A stretch of DNA of 21,062 bases. Origin: CAZAFM01 sp964484395 (GTDB lineage Bacteria; Campylobacterota; Campylobacteria; Campylobacterales; CAZAFM01). The stretch covers positions 1-21,062 of the forward strand of contig CAZAFM010000036.1 of the NCBI GenBank assembly GCA_964484395.1, read 5' to 3'. Below are positions 15,092-21,062 of this stretch, one piece after another; position 1 is the first letter of the stretch, and each line of letters opens with the position of its first letter. Below the pieces are notes generated by a model. It was not told the DNA's origin and made no database searches. It saw only the letters and a program-made list of their open reading frames with translations. Made by a program: the position numbers and the translations under genes.

Positions 15092-16296
15092 AGCTTGTCT
15101 ATCTCAAACCCTAGAGCTTCAAGCCTCTTTGCTAGTGGAGGATGTGAGTAGTAGAAAAATATATAAATAGGATGTGATAGTGGGAACATTTTGTTCTCTT
15201 GAACTAGCTTTAATAAGGCGTTTTTTAGCCCCTCTTTGCTTCCTTGTTCACATCCAAATCTATCTGCTTCAAACTCCGCTTTTCTACTAAAGTATGAGAC
15301 TAAAGGCATAATAAAAAATGTAATAGGGGATGAAAGCAGAATAAGTAGAGCTATAAGAGTATATGGTGTCTGCTCTATACCAAATGTTTCAAAAAATCCA
15401 GCAGGTAGATTACCAAATATAAAAAACAAAAATAGTATAACTAGTGATGAAATGGTGATGTTTTTGTAAATATCTCCATGCTTATAGTGTCCAAGCTCAT
15501 GCCCTAGAACTGAGATAATCTCACTACTGCTTAGCTTTTGAACTAAAGTATCAAAAAGCACAACCCTCTTAGTTCCACCAAGTCCACCAAAGTAAGCATT
15601 TAGGCGACTATCTCTTTTACTTGCATCCATTACAAAAACACCACTACTCTTAAATCCACACCTTTTTAAAAGTAGCTCTATCTCCTCTTTTAGCTCACTT
15701 GACTCAAGGGGTGAGAATTTATTAAATATAGGTGCAATAAGAGTTGGATAGAGAAGATTTGCAAAAACAACTACTGCGATGATAAAAATAGCTGCATATA
15801 TCCACCAATAGGTGAAATTCTCTATAAAAAATATAACCCCTATACTAAGTAAAACTGTAAAAATAGCTCCTATAAGCAGGCTTTTTATAGTGTCTTTGAC
15901 AAACCCACCAACACTTTGCTGACTAAATCCAAATCTCTTATCAAGTACCATCTTCTTATAGTAGTCAAAAGGCAGACTTATAAGAAACCCAGTAAACAAA
16001 AATGCACCAATATATATAACACCATTAAGATAGAGTGACTCAAAGCTAACAAAAGACCCAAGAGCAGCAAAGCCCAAAGAGAGCCAGAAAAAAATCACCA
16101 AAAGCTCCACTAAGCTCTCTAAAATAGAAACCCTCTCTTTAGTTTTTGCATAACTTGCAGCATCTAAGAACTCTTTTTGACCCAAAAAAAGTGGCTTGTC
16201 ATTTTTCTTGACATCTATATAGCCTATCTGCATAACTGAAATATATATTTTTAATCCAATATAAAGCGTAATAATAATAGCAACAAAAAGCTCCAA
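15088..16296 (-). CDS. M48 (Ste24-type) membrane zinc metalloprotease
   Basis: A 402-residue integral membrane protease related to CaaX prenyl protease Ste24. About seven hydrophobic segments are visible (near 2-22, 62-84, 92-110, 138-158, 164-184, 280-298 and 311-334). The zinc site is HELGH at 266-270 in VLGHELGHYKHGD, with the third ligand Glu341 in SRKAEFEADRFG, the usual Ste24 signature. Other conserved pieces are LDKRFGFS (118-125), the loop DSRLNAYFGGLGGTKRVVLFDTL and the C-terminal HPPLAKRLEAL (385-395). Bacteria lack prenylated CaaX proteins, so the likely role is membrane protein quality control, an inference from the family. It leads an operon with prmC. ATG start with AGGAG nearby; an extended -10 promoter lies about 35 bases upstream. 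Confidence 0.93.
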   Translation of the reverse strand: MELFVAIIITLYIGLKIYISVMQIGYIDVKKNDKPLFLGQKEFLDAASYAKTKERVSILESLVELLVIFFWLSLGFAALGSFVSFESLYLNGVIYIGAFLFTGFLISLPFDYYKKMVLDKRFGFSQQSVGGFVKDTIKSLLIGAIFTVLLSIGVIFFIENFTYWWIYAAIFIIAVVVFANLLYPTLIAPIFNKFSPLESSELKEEIELLLKRCGFKSSGVFVMDASKRDSRLNAYFGGLGGTKRVVLFDTLVQKLSSSEIISVLGHELGHYKHGDIYKNITISSLVILFLFFIFGNLPAGFFETFGIEQTPYTLIALLILLSSPITFFIMPLVSYFSRKAEFEADRFGCEQGSKEGLKNALLKLVQENKMFPLSHPIYIFFYYSHPPLAKRLEALGFEIDKL

Positions 16297-16331
16297 ATAA
16301 AACTCCTACTCTAGAAAATATTGTTTACACA

Positions 16332-16340
16332 ATTATATCA
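16332..16340 (-). promoter_or_regulatory. Extended -10 promoter of the M48 protease-prmC operon
   Basis: The minus strand reads TGATATAAT, a TGn extension plus the perfect -10 hexamer (plus-strand 16332-16340), 36 to 44 bases before the ATG. No -35 match is needed with this extended form. It lies in the 95-bp gap between divergent genes. A weaker plus-strand TAAAAT at 16358-16363 is a candidate for trpD. Confidence 0.6.
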
Positions 16341-16391
16341 TATAAGGGCTTTTTGGCTAAAATTAAGTAACCAATAGCACAAGGGGTTGTG

Positions 16392-17375
16392 ATGACATAT
16401 GAAAAAATCGTAGAGAACTTTGAACTTCTTTTTGAGAACAAGCTTGATGAAGAGAGTGCTAAAAACTTTCTAAAAGAGCTATATGAAAAAGGTGAAGAAG
16501 CAGAGGAGATAGCAGCAGGTGCCAGTGTTATGAGGAAGCACTGCTTAATGCTCCAGCTTGATAAAGATATGCAAGATAAACTAATAGATAATTGTGGAAC
16601 TGGAGGTGATAAAAGTGGTACATTTAATATCTCTACAACTGTCTCTTTTGTGCTAGCCTCTCTTGGCTCATTTGTAGCTAAACATGGTAATAGAAGTATC
16701 ACAAGTCGCTCAGGTAGTGCTGATATGCTTGAAAGCCTTGGGATTGACATTAATCTCTCAATAACTAAACAAAAAAAGATGCTTGAAGAGTGCGGGTTTG
16801 TGTTTTTGTTTGCCCAAAACCACCATCCTGCGATGAAGTATGTTATGCCTATTAGAAAATCACTAGATCATAGAACTATCTTTAATATACTAGGTCCACT
16901 TACAAACCCAGCGGGAGTTTCTAAGCATATGATAGGGATTTTTGATAAGGACTTTGTGCCAAAAGTAGCTAAATCATTGCAACTTCTAGGTAGTAGAAGT
17001 GCCATAGTTGTCTCTTCAAAAGATGGGCTTGATGAAGCTAGTCTCTCAGACATATCATACTACTCCCATCTCAAAGATGGTGAGCTTGAAGAGGGAGTCA
17101 TTGACCCTGCTTTGTTAAAACTAGAGTGTCATGACAAAGATGCACTTCTAGGAGGAGATGCGCAAGAAAATGCTCAGATAACCTACTCTATCCTAAAAGG
17201 AGATGAGAAAGGTGCAAAAAAAGATGTAGTTTTACTAAATGCAGCCCTAGCACTCATAGCAGACCTTAAAGCAAATGATTTAAAAGAGGGACTAGAGATG
17301 GCTAGATATGCGCTTGAGAGTAAAAAAGCGTATAAAAAACTTAATGAAATCATAGATGTTTCTAAAAAAATATGA
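16392..17375 (+). CDS. trpD: Anthranilate phosphoribosyltransferase
   Basis: Joins anthranilate to phosphoribosyl pyrophosphate, the second step of tryptophan synthesis. A 327-residue protein of normal length. Diagnostic motifs are the PRPP-binding NCGTGGDKSGTFNIST (67-82), KHGNRSITSRSGSADMLESLG (97-117), NHHPAMKYVMPIRKSLDHRTIFNILGPLTNPAG (143-175), which holds the anthranilate-contacting histidine and arginine, and the magnesium-binding DE in GLDEASLSD. The ATG at 16392 is chosen because AAGGGG lies five bases upstream; the GTG just before it is too close. No other trp genes are nearby. The stop overlaps the tsaE start (ATGA), so trpD appears to be the first gene of a unit with tsaE, lptB and rpoN. 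Confidence 0.95.
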   Translation: MTYEKIVENFELLFENKLDEESAKNFLKELYEKGEEAEEIAAGASVMRKHCLMLQLDKDMQDKLIDNCGTGGDKSGTFNISTTVSFVLASLGSFVAKHGNRSITSRSGSADMLESLGIDINLSITKQKKMLEECGFVFLFAQNHHPAMKYVMPIRKSLDHRTIFNILGPLTNPAGVSKHMIGIFDKDFVPKVAKSLQLLGSRSAIVVSSKDGLDEASLSDISYYSHLKDGELEEGVIDPALLKLECHDKDALLGGDAQENAQITYSILKGDEKGAKKDVVLLNAALALIADLKANDLKEGLEMARYALESKKAYKKLNEIIDVSKKI

Positions 17376-17785
17376 GAGAATTTGTCCTAAGTCTTGAAGA
17401 GTTAAAGCTAAATATTAAAGAGATTTATGAAGTTCTACAGATCTATGATACTGTTTTTTTAGAAGGAAAAGTTGGTAGTGGCAAAACAACATTTGTAAAA
17501 GAGCTAGCAGAATTTTTAAAGATTAATGATAGTGTCTCATCTCCCACATTTTCTATACAAAACATCTATGATGACAAGCTCTTTCACTATGATATGTATC
17601 AAAAGAGCTTTGAAGAGCTTTTTTCATTAGGTATTCTTGAGTGCTTTGAAGAAGAGGGGATACATATTGTTGAGTGGGGAGATGAGAGACTTGAGACCTA
17701 TTTAAGAGAGTTTGGACACAAGATAGTAAAAATAGAGATAGAAGATATGGATAACAAAAGAGTATATAGGATAGAGGATGCATAG
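17372..17785 (+). CDS. tsaE: tRNA threonylcarbamoyladenosine biosynthesis ATPase TsaE
   Basis: A 137-residue ATPase that works with TsaB and TsaD to place the t6A modification at position 37 of ANN-decoding tRNAs. The P-loop is GKVGSGKTT (32-40), followed by the conserved SSPTFSIQNIY (56-66) and the catalytic-region motif HYDMYQ (72-77, corresponding to the family's HxDxYR). IHIVEWGDE (97-105) matches the family's (I/V)EWP/GE segment. The length is typical of the family. Overlaps of four bases with trpD and eight bases with lptB show co-transcription and probable translational coupling. Confidence 0.94.
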   Translation: MREFVLSLEELKLNIKEIYEVLQIYDTVFLEGKVGSGKTTFVKELAEFLKINDSVSSPTFSIQNIYDDKLFHYDMYQKSFEELFSLGILECFEEEGIHIVEWGDERLETYLREFGHKIVKIEIEDMDNKRVYRIEDA

Positions 17786-18500
17786 ACTAAAAGCTGATAA
17801 ACTAAAAAAATCATTTAAAACAAAAGAGATACTTCATGGTATCTCCATCGAGGTAAAAAGTAAAGAGGTAGTAGGGCTTCTAGGACCAAATGGAGCTGGA
17901 AAAACTACATCATTTTATATTGTAAGTGGACTTTTGAAGCCAACAAGCGGGAGTGTGTATCTAGATAATGAAGACATCTCAAATCTACCACTTCACAAAA
18001 GAGCTCAAAAAGGTATAGGATACTTACCCCAAGAATCAAGCATCTTTAAAGACCTAAGTGTTGAAGAGAACCTAGAAATAGCAGCAGAGGTCGCACTACA
18101 AGATAGAGTAAAAAGAGAGGAGCGCATAGAGAGTGTACTTGAGGCACTAAATATAGAGCCTATAAGATCAAGAAGAGGTATTAACCTAAGTGGGGGTGAG
18201 AGAAGAAGGACTGAAATAGCTAGAGCACTTATCAAAAACCCACTTTTTTTACTTCTTGATGAGCCTTTTGCAGGGGTAGACCCACTAGCTGTATCTGAGA
18301 TACAAGAGCTTATAAAAGAGCTAACTGAGATAGGTATAGGCGTACTTATCACAGATCACAATGTACGAGAGATGCTAAGTATATGCGATAGAAGCTATGT
18401 TATTAAAGAGGGCTCAATACTAGCGGGAGGGACGAGTGAAGAGATAGAGTCAAACCCACTTGTTAGAGAGCACTACTTAGGAGAGCATTTTAAGCTATGA
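17778..18500 (+). CDS. lptB: Lipopolysaccharide export ABC transporter ATPase
   Basis: Powers extraction of lipopolysaccharide from the inner membrane by the LptB2FGC complex. A 240-residue single nucleotide-binding domain. Walker A is GPNGAGKTT (36-44), the Q-loop is YLPQESSIF (82-90), the signature is NLSGGERRRTEIAR (136-149), Walker B is LFLLLDEPFAGVDP (156-169) and the switch histidine is ITDHNVRE (191-198). The GYLPQESSIF...LSVEEN and IKEGSILAGGTSEEI segments are characteristic of LptB rather than of amino-acid transporters. Its position directly before rpoN is also found in many other proteobacteria. The partner genes lptA, lptC, lptF and lptG are not in the window. Confidence 0.95.
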   Translation: MHRLKADKLKKSFKTKEILHGISIEVKSKEVVGLLGPNGAGKTTSFYIVSGLLKPTSGSVYLDNEDISNLPLHKRAQKGIGYLPQESSIFKDLSVEENLEIAAEVALQDRVKREERIESVLEALNIEPIRSRRGINLSGGERRRTEIARALIKNPLFLLLDEPFAGVDPLAVSEIQELIKELTEIGIGVLITDHNVREMLSICDRSYVIKEGSILAGGTSEEIESNPLVREHYLGEHFKL

Positions 18501-18531
18501 GATACTCTATGTTCAAAAAGGGGTTTAATCT

Positions 18532-19803
18532 GTGAAGCTAAAAACAGGAGTTGCATCAAAAACCAAGCTATCTTCTACACTAAAAAGCTGGTTTCCACTT
18601 CTGCAAGCCTCTGTTAGTGATTTAGAAGAGAAGGTACATGAGTTTGCCTCAGAAAACCCATTTATAGATGTTAAGTCCAATTTTAGTAAAGACTTTAGCT
18701 CCTCTTTTAAAAAAAGAAGAGACTTTACATCTCAAAAAGCAGGGCTAAGTGACAAGATAGAATCACTAAGCACTTACAAAAACTCCCTATATGAAAAACT
18801 ATATGAACAGATATCTCCACCACTATTTCCTACTAAAATTTCAAGTGATATAGCTTTAGAAATTATAGAGGATATTAATGATGAGGGCTACTTTGAAGGA
18901 GATGAAAAAAAAATAGCCCAACGATATGGAGTAGATATATCTCAAGTTGAAAAGATAAGAGCTCGCTTTGCATACCTTGAACCAAGTGGAATCGGGGCTA
19001 AGAGTATAAAAGAATCACTTTTTTTTCAGTTAACACATCTAGATATAGACTCAGAGCTTTATGAAAGTGTTAAGCTTATGATAGATAATCTAGAAAACAT
19101 CAGAATACACTCTGAGAGAGAAAACTTTCAAGAAGCAAAAAGGATTTTAAAAAACTTCAAAAACCCACCAGCAATAGAGTTTTTGCAAAAAGATAGTGAG
19201 GTTATACCTGATATATTTGTGTTTAACATAGATGATATGATAGAAGTAAGACTCAATGACTCTCTATATCCAACCATCAACATAGATAATCAAATGACCC
19301 TAGATATGATAAAAAAAGATAGCTACATAAAATCAAAAATAAAAGAGGCAAAAGACTTAGTAGATGCACTTGATATGAGAAAAGCCACACTTTACAAAAT
19401 AGGACTTATGATAGTTGAGTATCAGTATGATTTCTTTACTGGTGGAGCCATAAAACCCATGAAGCTAAAAGATTTAGCAGAGGAGTTTGGACATGCTCCA
19501 TCAACCATCTCAAGGGCTATATCAAACAAATACCTTGAGTGTGATAGGGGTGTAGTTCCTATAAAAAGCTTCTTTAGTGCAGCTATTGATGAGGATGTAT
19601 CAAATGCAGCTATTAAAGAGTTTATAAATGAACTAATAAAAGATGAGAGTAGAGCAAGACCTCTAAGTGATATTAAAATACTTGAAGCAATAGAGGAGAG
19701 ATTTGAAGTAAAGATGGTCAGAAGAACCATCACTAAATACAGAAAACAGCTAAATATAGCAAGCTCAAGTGAGCGAAAAAAGCTATATGAGATGTCAGTC
19801 TAG
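18532..19803 (+). CDS. rpoN: RNA polymerase sigma-54 factor
   Basis: Directs transcription from -24/-12 promoters, which in Campylobacterota mainly serve flagellar hook and basal-body genes. A 423-residue protein, shorter than gammaproteobacterial RpoN (about 475). Region I (about 1-48) is recognisable by TKLSSTLKSWFPLLQAS..DLEEKVHEFASENPFI but has few glutamines, and the acidic region II is reduced to a short linker. The core-binding domain (about 95-290) contains EPSGIGAKSIKESLFFQL. The helix-turn-helix is LKDLAEEFGHAPSTISRAISNKY (312-334), and the RpoN box RRTITKYRKQLNI is at 397-409. GTG start at 18532 with AAGGGG eight bases upstream, 31 bases after lptB. No -24/-12 site was noticed in the window. 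Confidence 0.96.
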   Translation: MKLKTGVASKTKLSSTLKSWFPLLQASVSDLEEKVHEFASENPFIDVKSNFSKDFSSSFKKRRDFTSQKAGLSDKIESLSTYKNSLYEKLYEQISPPLFPTKISSDIALEIIEDINDEGYFEGDEKKIAQRYGVDISQVEKIRARFAYLEPSGIGAKSIKESLFFQLTHLDIDSELYESVKLMIDNLENIRIHSERENFQEAKRILKNFKNPPAIEFLQKDSEVIPDIFVFNIDDMIEVRLNDSLYPTINIDNQMTLDMIKKDSYIKSKIKEAKDLVDALDMRKATLYKIGLMIVEYQYDFFTGGAIKPMKLKDLAEEFGHAPSTISRAISNKYLECDRGVVPIKSFFSAAIDEDVSNAAIKEFINELIKDESRARPLSDIKILEAIEERFEVKMVRRTITKYRKQLNIASSSERKKLYEMSV

Positions 19804-19830
19804 CCTATAAGGTCTCTAGACTTCATACTT

Positions 19831-19909
19831 GTTCCCATGCTCTGCGTGGGAGCATATATATTTTTCAGCTACCATCCGCTCTATGCATTCCCACGCGGAG
19901 CATGGGAAC
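19831..19909. repeat. Long inverted repeat of two self-palindromic 21-bp arms
   Basis: Arms at 19831-19851 and 19889-19909 are reverse complements with a single mismatch and flank a 37-base AT-rich spacer. Each arm is itself nearly palindromic: TTCCCA pairs with TGGGAA around a short GC-rich centre, so the region can fold as two small hairpins or one long one. The arms begin GTTCCCATGCTC and end GCGTGGGA. The element lies between the convergent genes rpoN and phoU, where it could end transcription from both sides. From memory, similar GTTCCCAYGCTC-type palindromes occur in many unrelated bacterial genomes; this was not checked. Confidence 0.85.
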
Positions 19910-19910
19910 C

Positions 19911-19940
19911 AGGGTGAGGCGTATCATGAGCTCTGCAAGA
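19911..19940 (-). repeat. Fragment related to the GATACGC/GGCTACGC repeat family
   Basis: Read on the minus strand, this stretch contains GCAGAGCTCATGA directly followed by TACGCCTCA. The copy at 21010-21057 has GCAAAGCTCATGA, then GGC, then TACGC, and also starts with GATACGCCTCA. The piece thus looks like a rearranged or partly deleted member of that family, joined end to end with the 21-bp palindrome at 19889-19909. Confidence 0.5.
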
Positions 19941-19951
19941 ACTCTACTATA

Positions 19952-20620
19952 TTAAAAAAGATCCATCTTTCCGCCAACCCTTGCGAACTCCATAAGAGCG
20001 CAGATGTTTACTGCATGATCAGCACTTCTTTCAAGTCTTCTTATAGAGTTAAAAATAGTAAATGGATCCTCCATAAGGTTTTGAGCATTTGCATCTAACA
20101 TCTTTTTATTAATTTCTACAAAGAGTTCATCAGTCTTTTCTTCTTCTTTTTTGGCACTTACAAGTACACTATTGTAATCAAACTCTTTATCATCTACCAC
20201 ACATACATCTTTAGCATAACTTATAGAATCTATAGTGCATCTATGAAGCTCAAGCAAGTTACTATGTACATCTTCTATTTTTTCTATAACCTCAAAGTGG
20301 TTTTGAATTCTTAGTGCATACTTTCTAGCTGCTACACATATCCTCTCAAACTCATTTGTAATCTTAAGATATGCGATAAACTCTCTTAAGTCACAAGCCT
20401 CAAGACCAAAAAGAGCAAGAGTGGTGACTATATCATTATCTATGTCATTGACTTTTTCATCAACCATAGAGATAACTTCAGAAACTCCCTCAAGCTGAGC
20501 TCTGTCCTTGTTTTTTATGCCATCATAACACATCTCATGCGCACTTAGTGCCATCAATGCCACACCCTTTAGCTTGTGTCTAATATCAAGCCTCTTCTCT
20601 TCAAACTTTGGATTAATCAT
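19952..20620 (-). CDS. PhoU-family protein
   Basis: A 222-residue all-helical protein with two PhoU-like three-helix repeats. The second repeat ends in the diagnostic ERSADHAVNICALMEFARVGGK (198-219), close to the metal-binding ERxGDHAxNIAE motif. In the first repeat the equivalent EFERICVAARKYA (91-103) has cysteine where the acidic residue would be. PhoU proteins usually tune the PhoR kinase and the Pst phosphate transporter; related proteins also accompany low-affinity phosphate transporters. No pst, pho or pit gene is visible here, so the phosphate link rests on family membership. ATG start with AGAGGT upstream. An extended -10 promoter with a dyad lies just before it. It converges on rpoN across the inverted repeat. 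Confidence 0.83.
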   Translation of the reverse strand: MINPKFEEKRLDIRHKLKGVALMALSAHEMCYDGIKNKDRAQLEGVSEVISMVDEKVNDIDNDIVTTLALFGLEACDLREFIAYLKITNEFERICVAARKYALRIQNHFEVIEKIEDVHSNLLELHRCTIDSISYAKDVCVVDDKEFDYNSVLVSAKKEEEKTDELFVEINKKMLDANAQNLMEDPFTIFNSIRRLERSADHAVNICALMEFARVGGKMDLF

Positions 20621-20649
20621 ATCTGACCTCTTTTATTTATTATTACAGA

Positions 20650-20658
20650 AGTATAGCA
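20650..20658 (-). promoter_or_regulatory. Extended -10 promoter of the phoU-like gene
   Basis: The minus strand reads TGCTATACT, a TGn extension plus a near-consensus -10 hexamer, about 30 bases before the ATG at 20620. The region upstream, where a -35 element would lie, is covered by a perfect dyad. Confidence 0.6.
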
Positions 20659-20663
20659 GACTC

Positions 20664-20683
20664 TTGTAACAGCTAAGTTACAA
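20664..20683. promoter_or_regulatory. Perfect dyad over the -35 region of the phoU-like gene, candidate operator
   Basis: TTGTAAC-N6-GTTACAA is a perfect 7-bp inverted repeat. It sits eight bases upstream of the -10 hexamer, so a bound regulator would cover the -35 region. It has no following T-tract on either strand, which argues against a terminator for rpsR. The cognate regulator is not known. Confidence 0.5.
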
Positions 20684-20711
20684 AAATCTGTTTAAAGAGA
20701 AAATTAGGGGG

Positions 20712-20984
20712 TTATTTGTTTAAATCTAGCTTATCAAAAGGAGCATCAACAACACTATTTCTATCTACGATATAAGGAATAACACTTATATGCCTAGCTC
20801 TTTTAATAGCAGCTTCTACCATCACTTGGTGTTTTTTGCAATTTCCTGTAAGCCTTCTTGGCATTATCTTAAATCTCTCTGATAATGAGTGCTTTAGAAG
20901 ATGCACATCCTTGTAGTCTATATACTCTACCTTGCTTTCGCAGTATTTACAATGTCTTCTTGAATATTTCTTTTTTTCAGCCAT
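20712..20984 (-). CDS. rpsR: 30S ribosomal protein bS18
   Basis: Structural protein of the small ribosomal subunit that pairs with bS6 on the platform. The 90-residue sequence has the core RFKIMPRRLTGNCKKHQ..VEAAIKRARHISVIPYI (37-72). The N-terminus carries Cys12 and Cys15, and Cys49 with His52 follow in the GNCKKH segment. This CxxC plus CxxH set marks the zinc-binding form of bS18, in contrast to the cysteine-free form of Escherichia coli. ATG start with AAGAAAGG upstream. In Campylobacterota rpsR normally follows rpsF and ssb; those would lie beyond the window edge, and a repeat occupies the space directly upstream. Confidence 0.97.
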   Translation of the reverse strand: MAEKKKYSRRHCKYCESKVEYIDYKDVHLLKHSLSERFKIMPRRLTGNCKKHQVMVEAAIKRARHISVIPYIVDRNSVVDAPFDKLDLNK

Positions 20985-21009
20985 TTTTTTTACCTTTCTT
21001 ATTTATGTT

Positions 21010-21062
21010 GATACGCCTCATAAGCAAAGCTCATGAGGCTACGCTAACGCTGAGTTCTCCTC
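21010..21062. repeat. Palindromic intergenic repeat, copy B, cut by window edge
   Basis: It begins GATACGCCTCA and contains a hairpin with stem 21016-21025 and 21029-21038 (one mismatch) and loop AAA. Bases 21037-21057 then match 2048-2068 perfectly on the same strand. It starts 26 bases upstream of the rpsR start codon and continues past the end of the window, so its full length is unknown. It may separate rpsR from the usual upstream genes. Confidence 0.75.

Noticed and set aside
16325..16750. 141-codon minus-strand frame opposite the start of trpD
   Set aside because: It is antisense to conserved PRPP-binding sequence, with leucine- and serine-rich noise and no ribosome site.
18005..18352. 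115-codon minus-strand frame inside lptB
   Set aside because: It is the antisense shadow of the ABC signature and Walker B region.
19829..20098. 89-codon plus-strand frame starting in the inverted repeat
   Set aside because: It runs through the repeat and then antisense to the phoU-like gene; no ribosome site or family resemblance.

Overview
The window looks like chromosomal core sequence from a free-living Campylobacterota (Epsilonproteobacteria), most likely a Sulfurimonas-type organism. The reasons are the AT-rich composition, the lysine/isoleucine/serine-rich proteins, the short RpoN that follows trpD-tsaE-lptB, the cbpA-hspR heat-shock pair known from Helicobacter and Campylobacter, and the density of PAS/GGDEF, chemoreceptor and response-regulator genes. 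The lineage is inferred from gene content and not proved. No rRNA, tRNA, CRISPR, insertion sequence or prophage was seen, and no gene-free stretch exceeds about 150 bp.

Layout. 1-1974 (+): the 3' part of a CBS-PAS-GGDEF diguanylate cyclase cut by the window edge, followed by a 140-bp GC-richer repeat block. 2115-3368 (-): a secreted DUF4015-type glycoside-hydrolase-like protein, divergent from a small YgdI/YgdR-like lipoprotein (3473-3694, +). 6833-3717 (-): a two-gene unit, an alpha-glucan phosphorylase homologue then pyruvate kinase. 6963-7055 (+): an unlisted 30-residue membrane peptide gene that abuts the end of hspR. 8331-7056 (-): cbpA-hspR, with a strong promoter and an HspR-operator-like dyad. 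12968-8393 (-): a signalling operon of five genes: SAM methyltransferase, receiver/PP2C/ATPase switch protein, STAS protein, chemoreceptor with a CZB zinc-binding tail, and a Cys-rich protein.

13023-14282 (+): PepD-like dipeptidase, whose stop codon overlaps that of prmC. 16296-14279 (-): M48 membrane protease and prmC. 16392-19803 (+): trpD-tsaE-lptB-rpoN, tightly packed. 20620-19952 (-): PhoU-like protein with a dyad at its promoter. 20984-20712 (-): rpsR. A repeat related to the one at 1975-2110 begins just upstream of rpsR and runs off the window.

How the genes fit together. The phosphorylase/pyk pair suggests linkage of storage glucan use to lower glycolysis. The receiver-PP2C-ATPase protein and the STAS protein have all the parts of a partner-switching module of the HsbR/HsbA kind. 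trpD-tsaE-lptB-rpoN is a housekeeping run joined by overlapping start and stop codons.

Most unusual observations: the phosphorylase homologue has serine where the pyridoxal-phosphate lysine of GT35 enzymes should be; there is a tiny membrane-peptide ORF; the partner-switch, chemoreceptor and Cys-rich genes form one operon; and a mosaic family of short palindromic intergenic repeats occupies three gene junctions.
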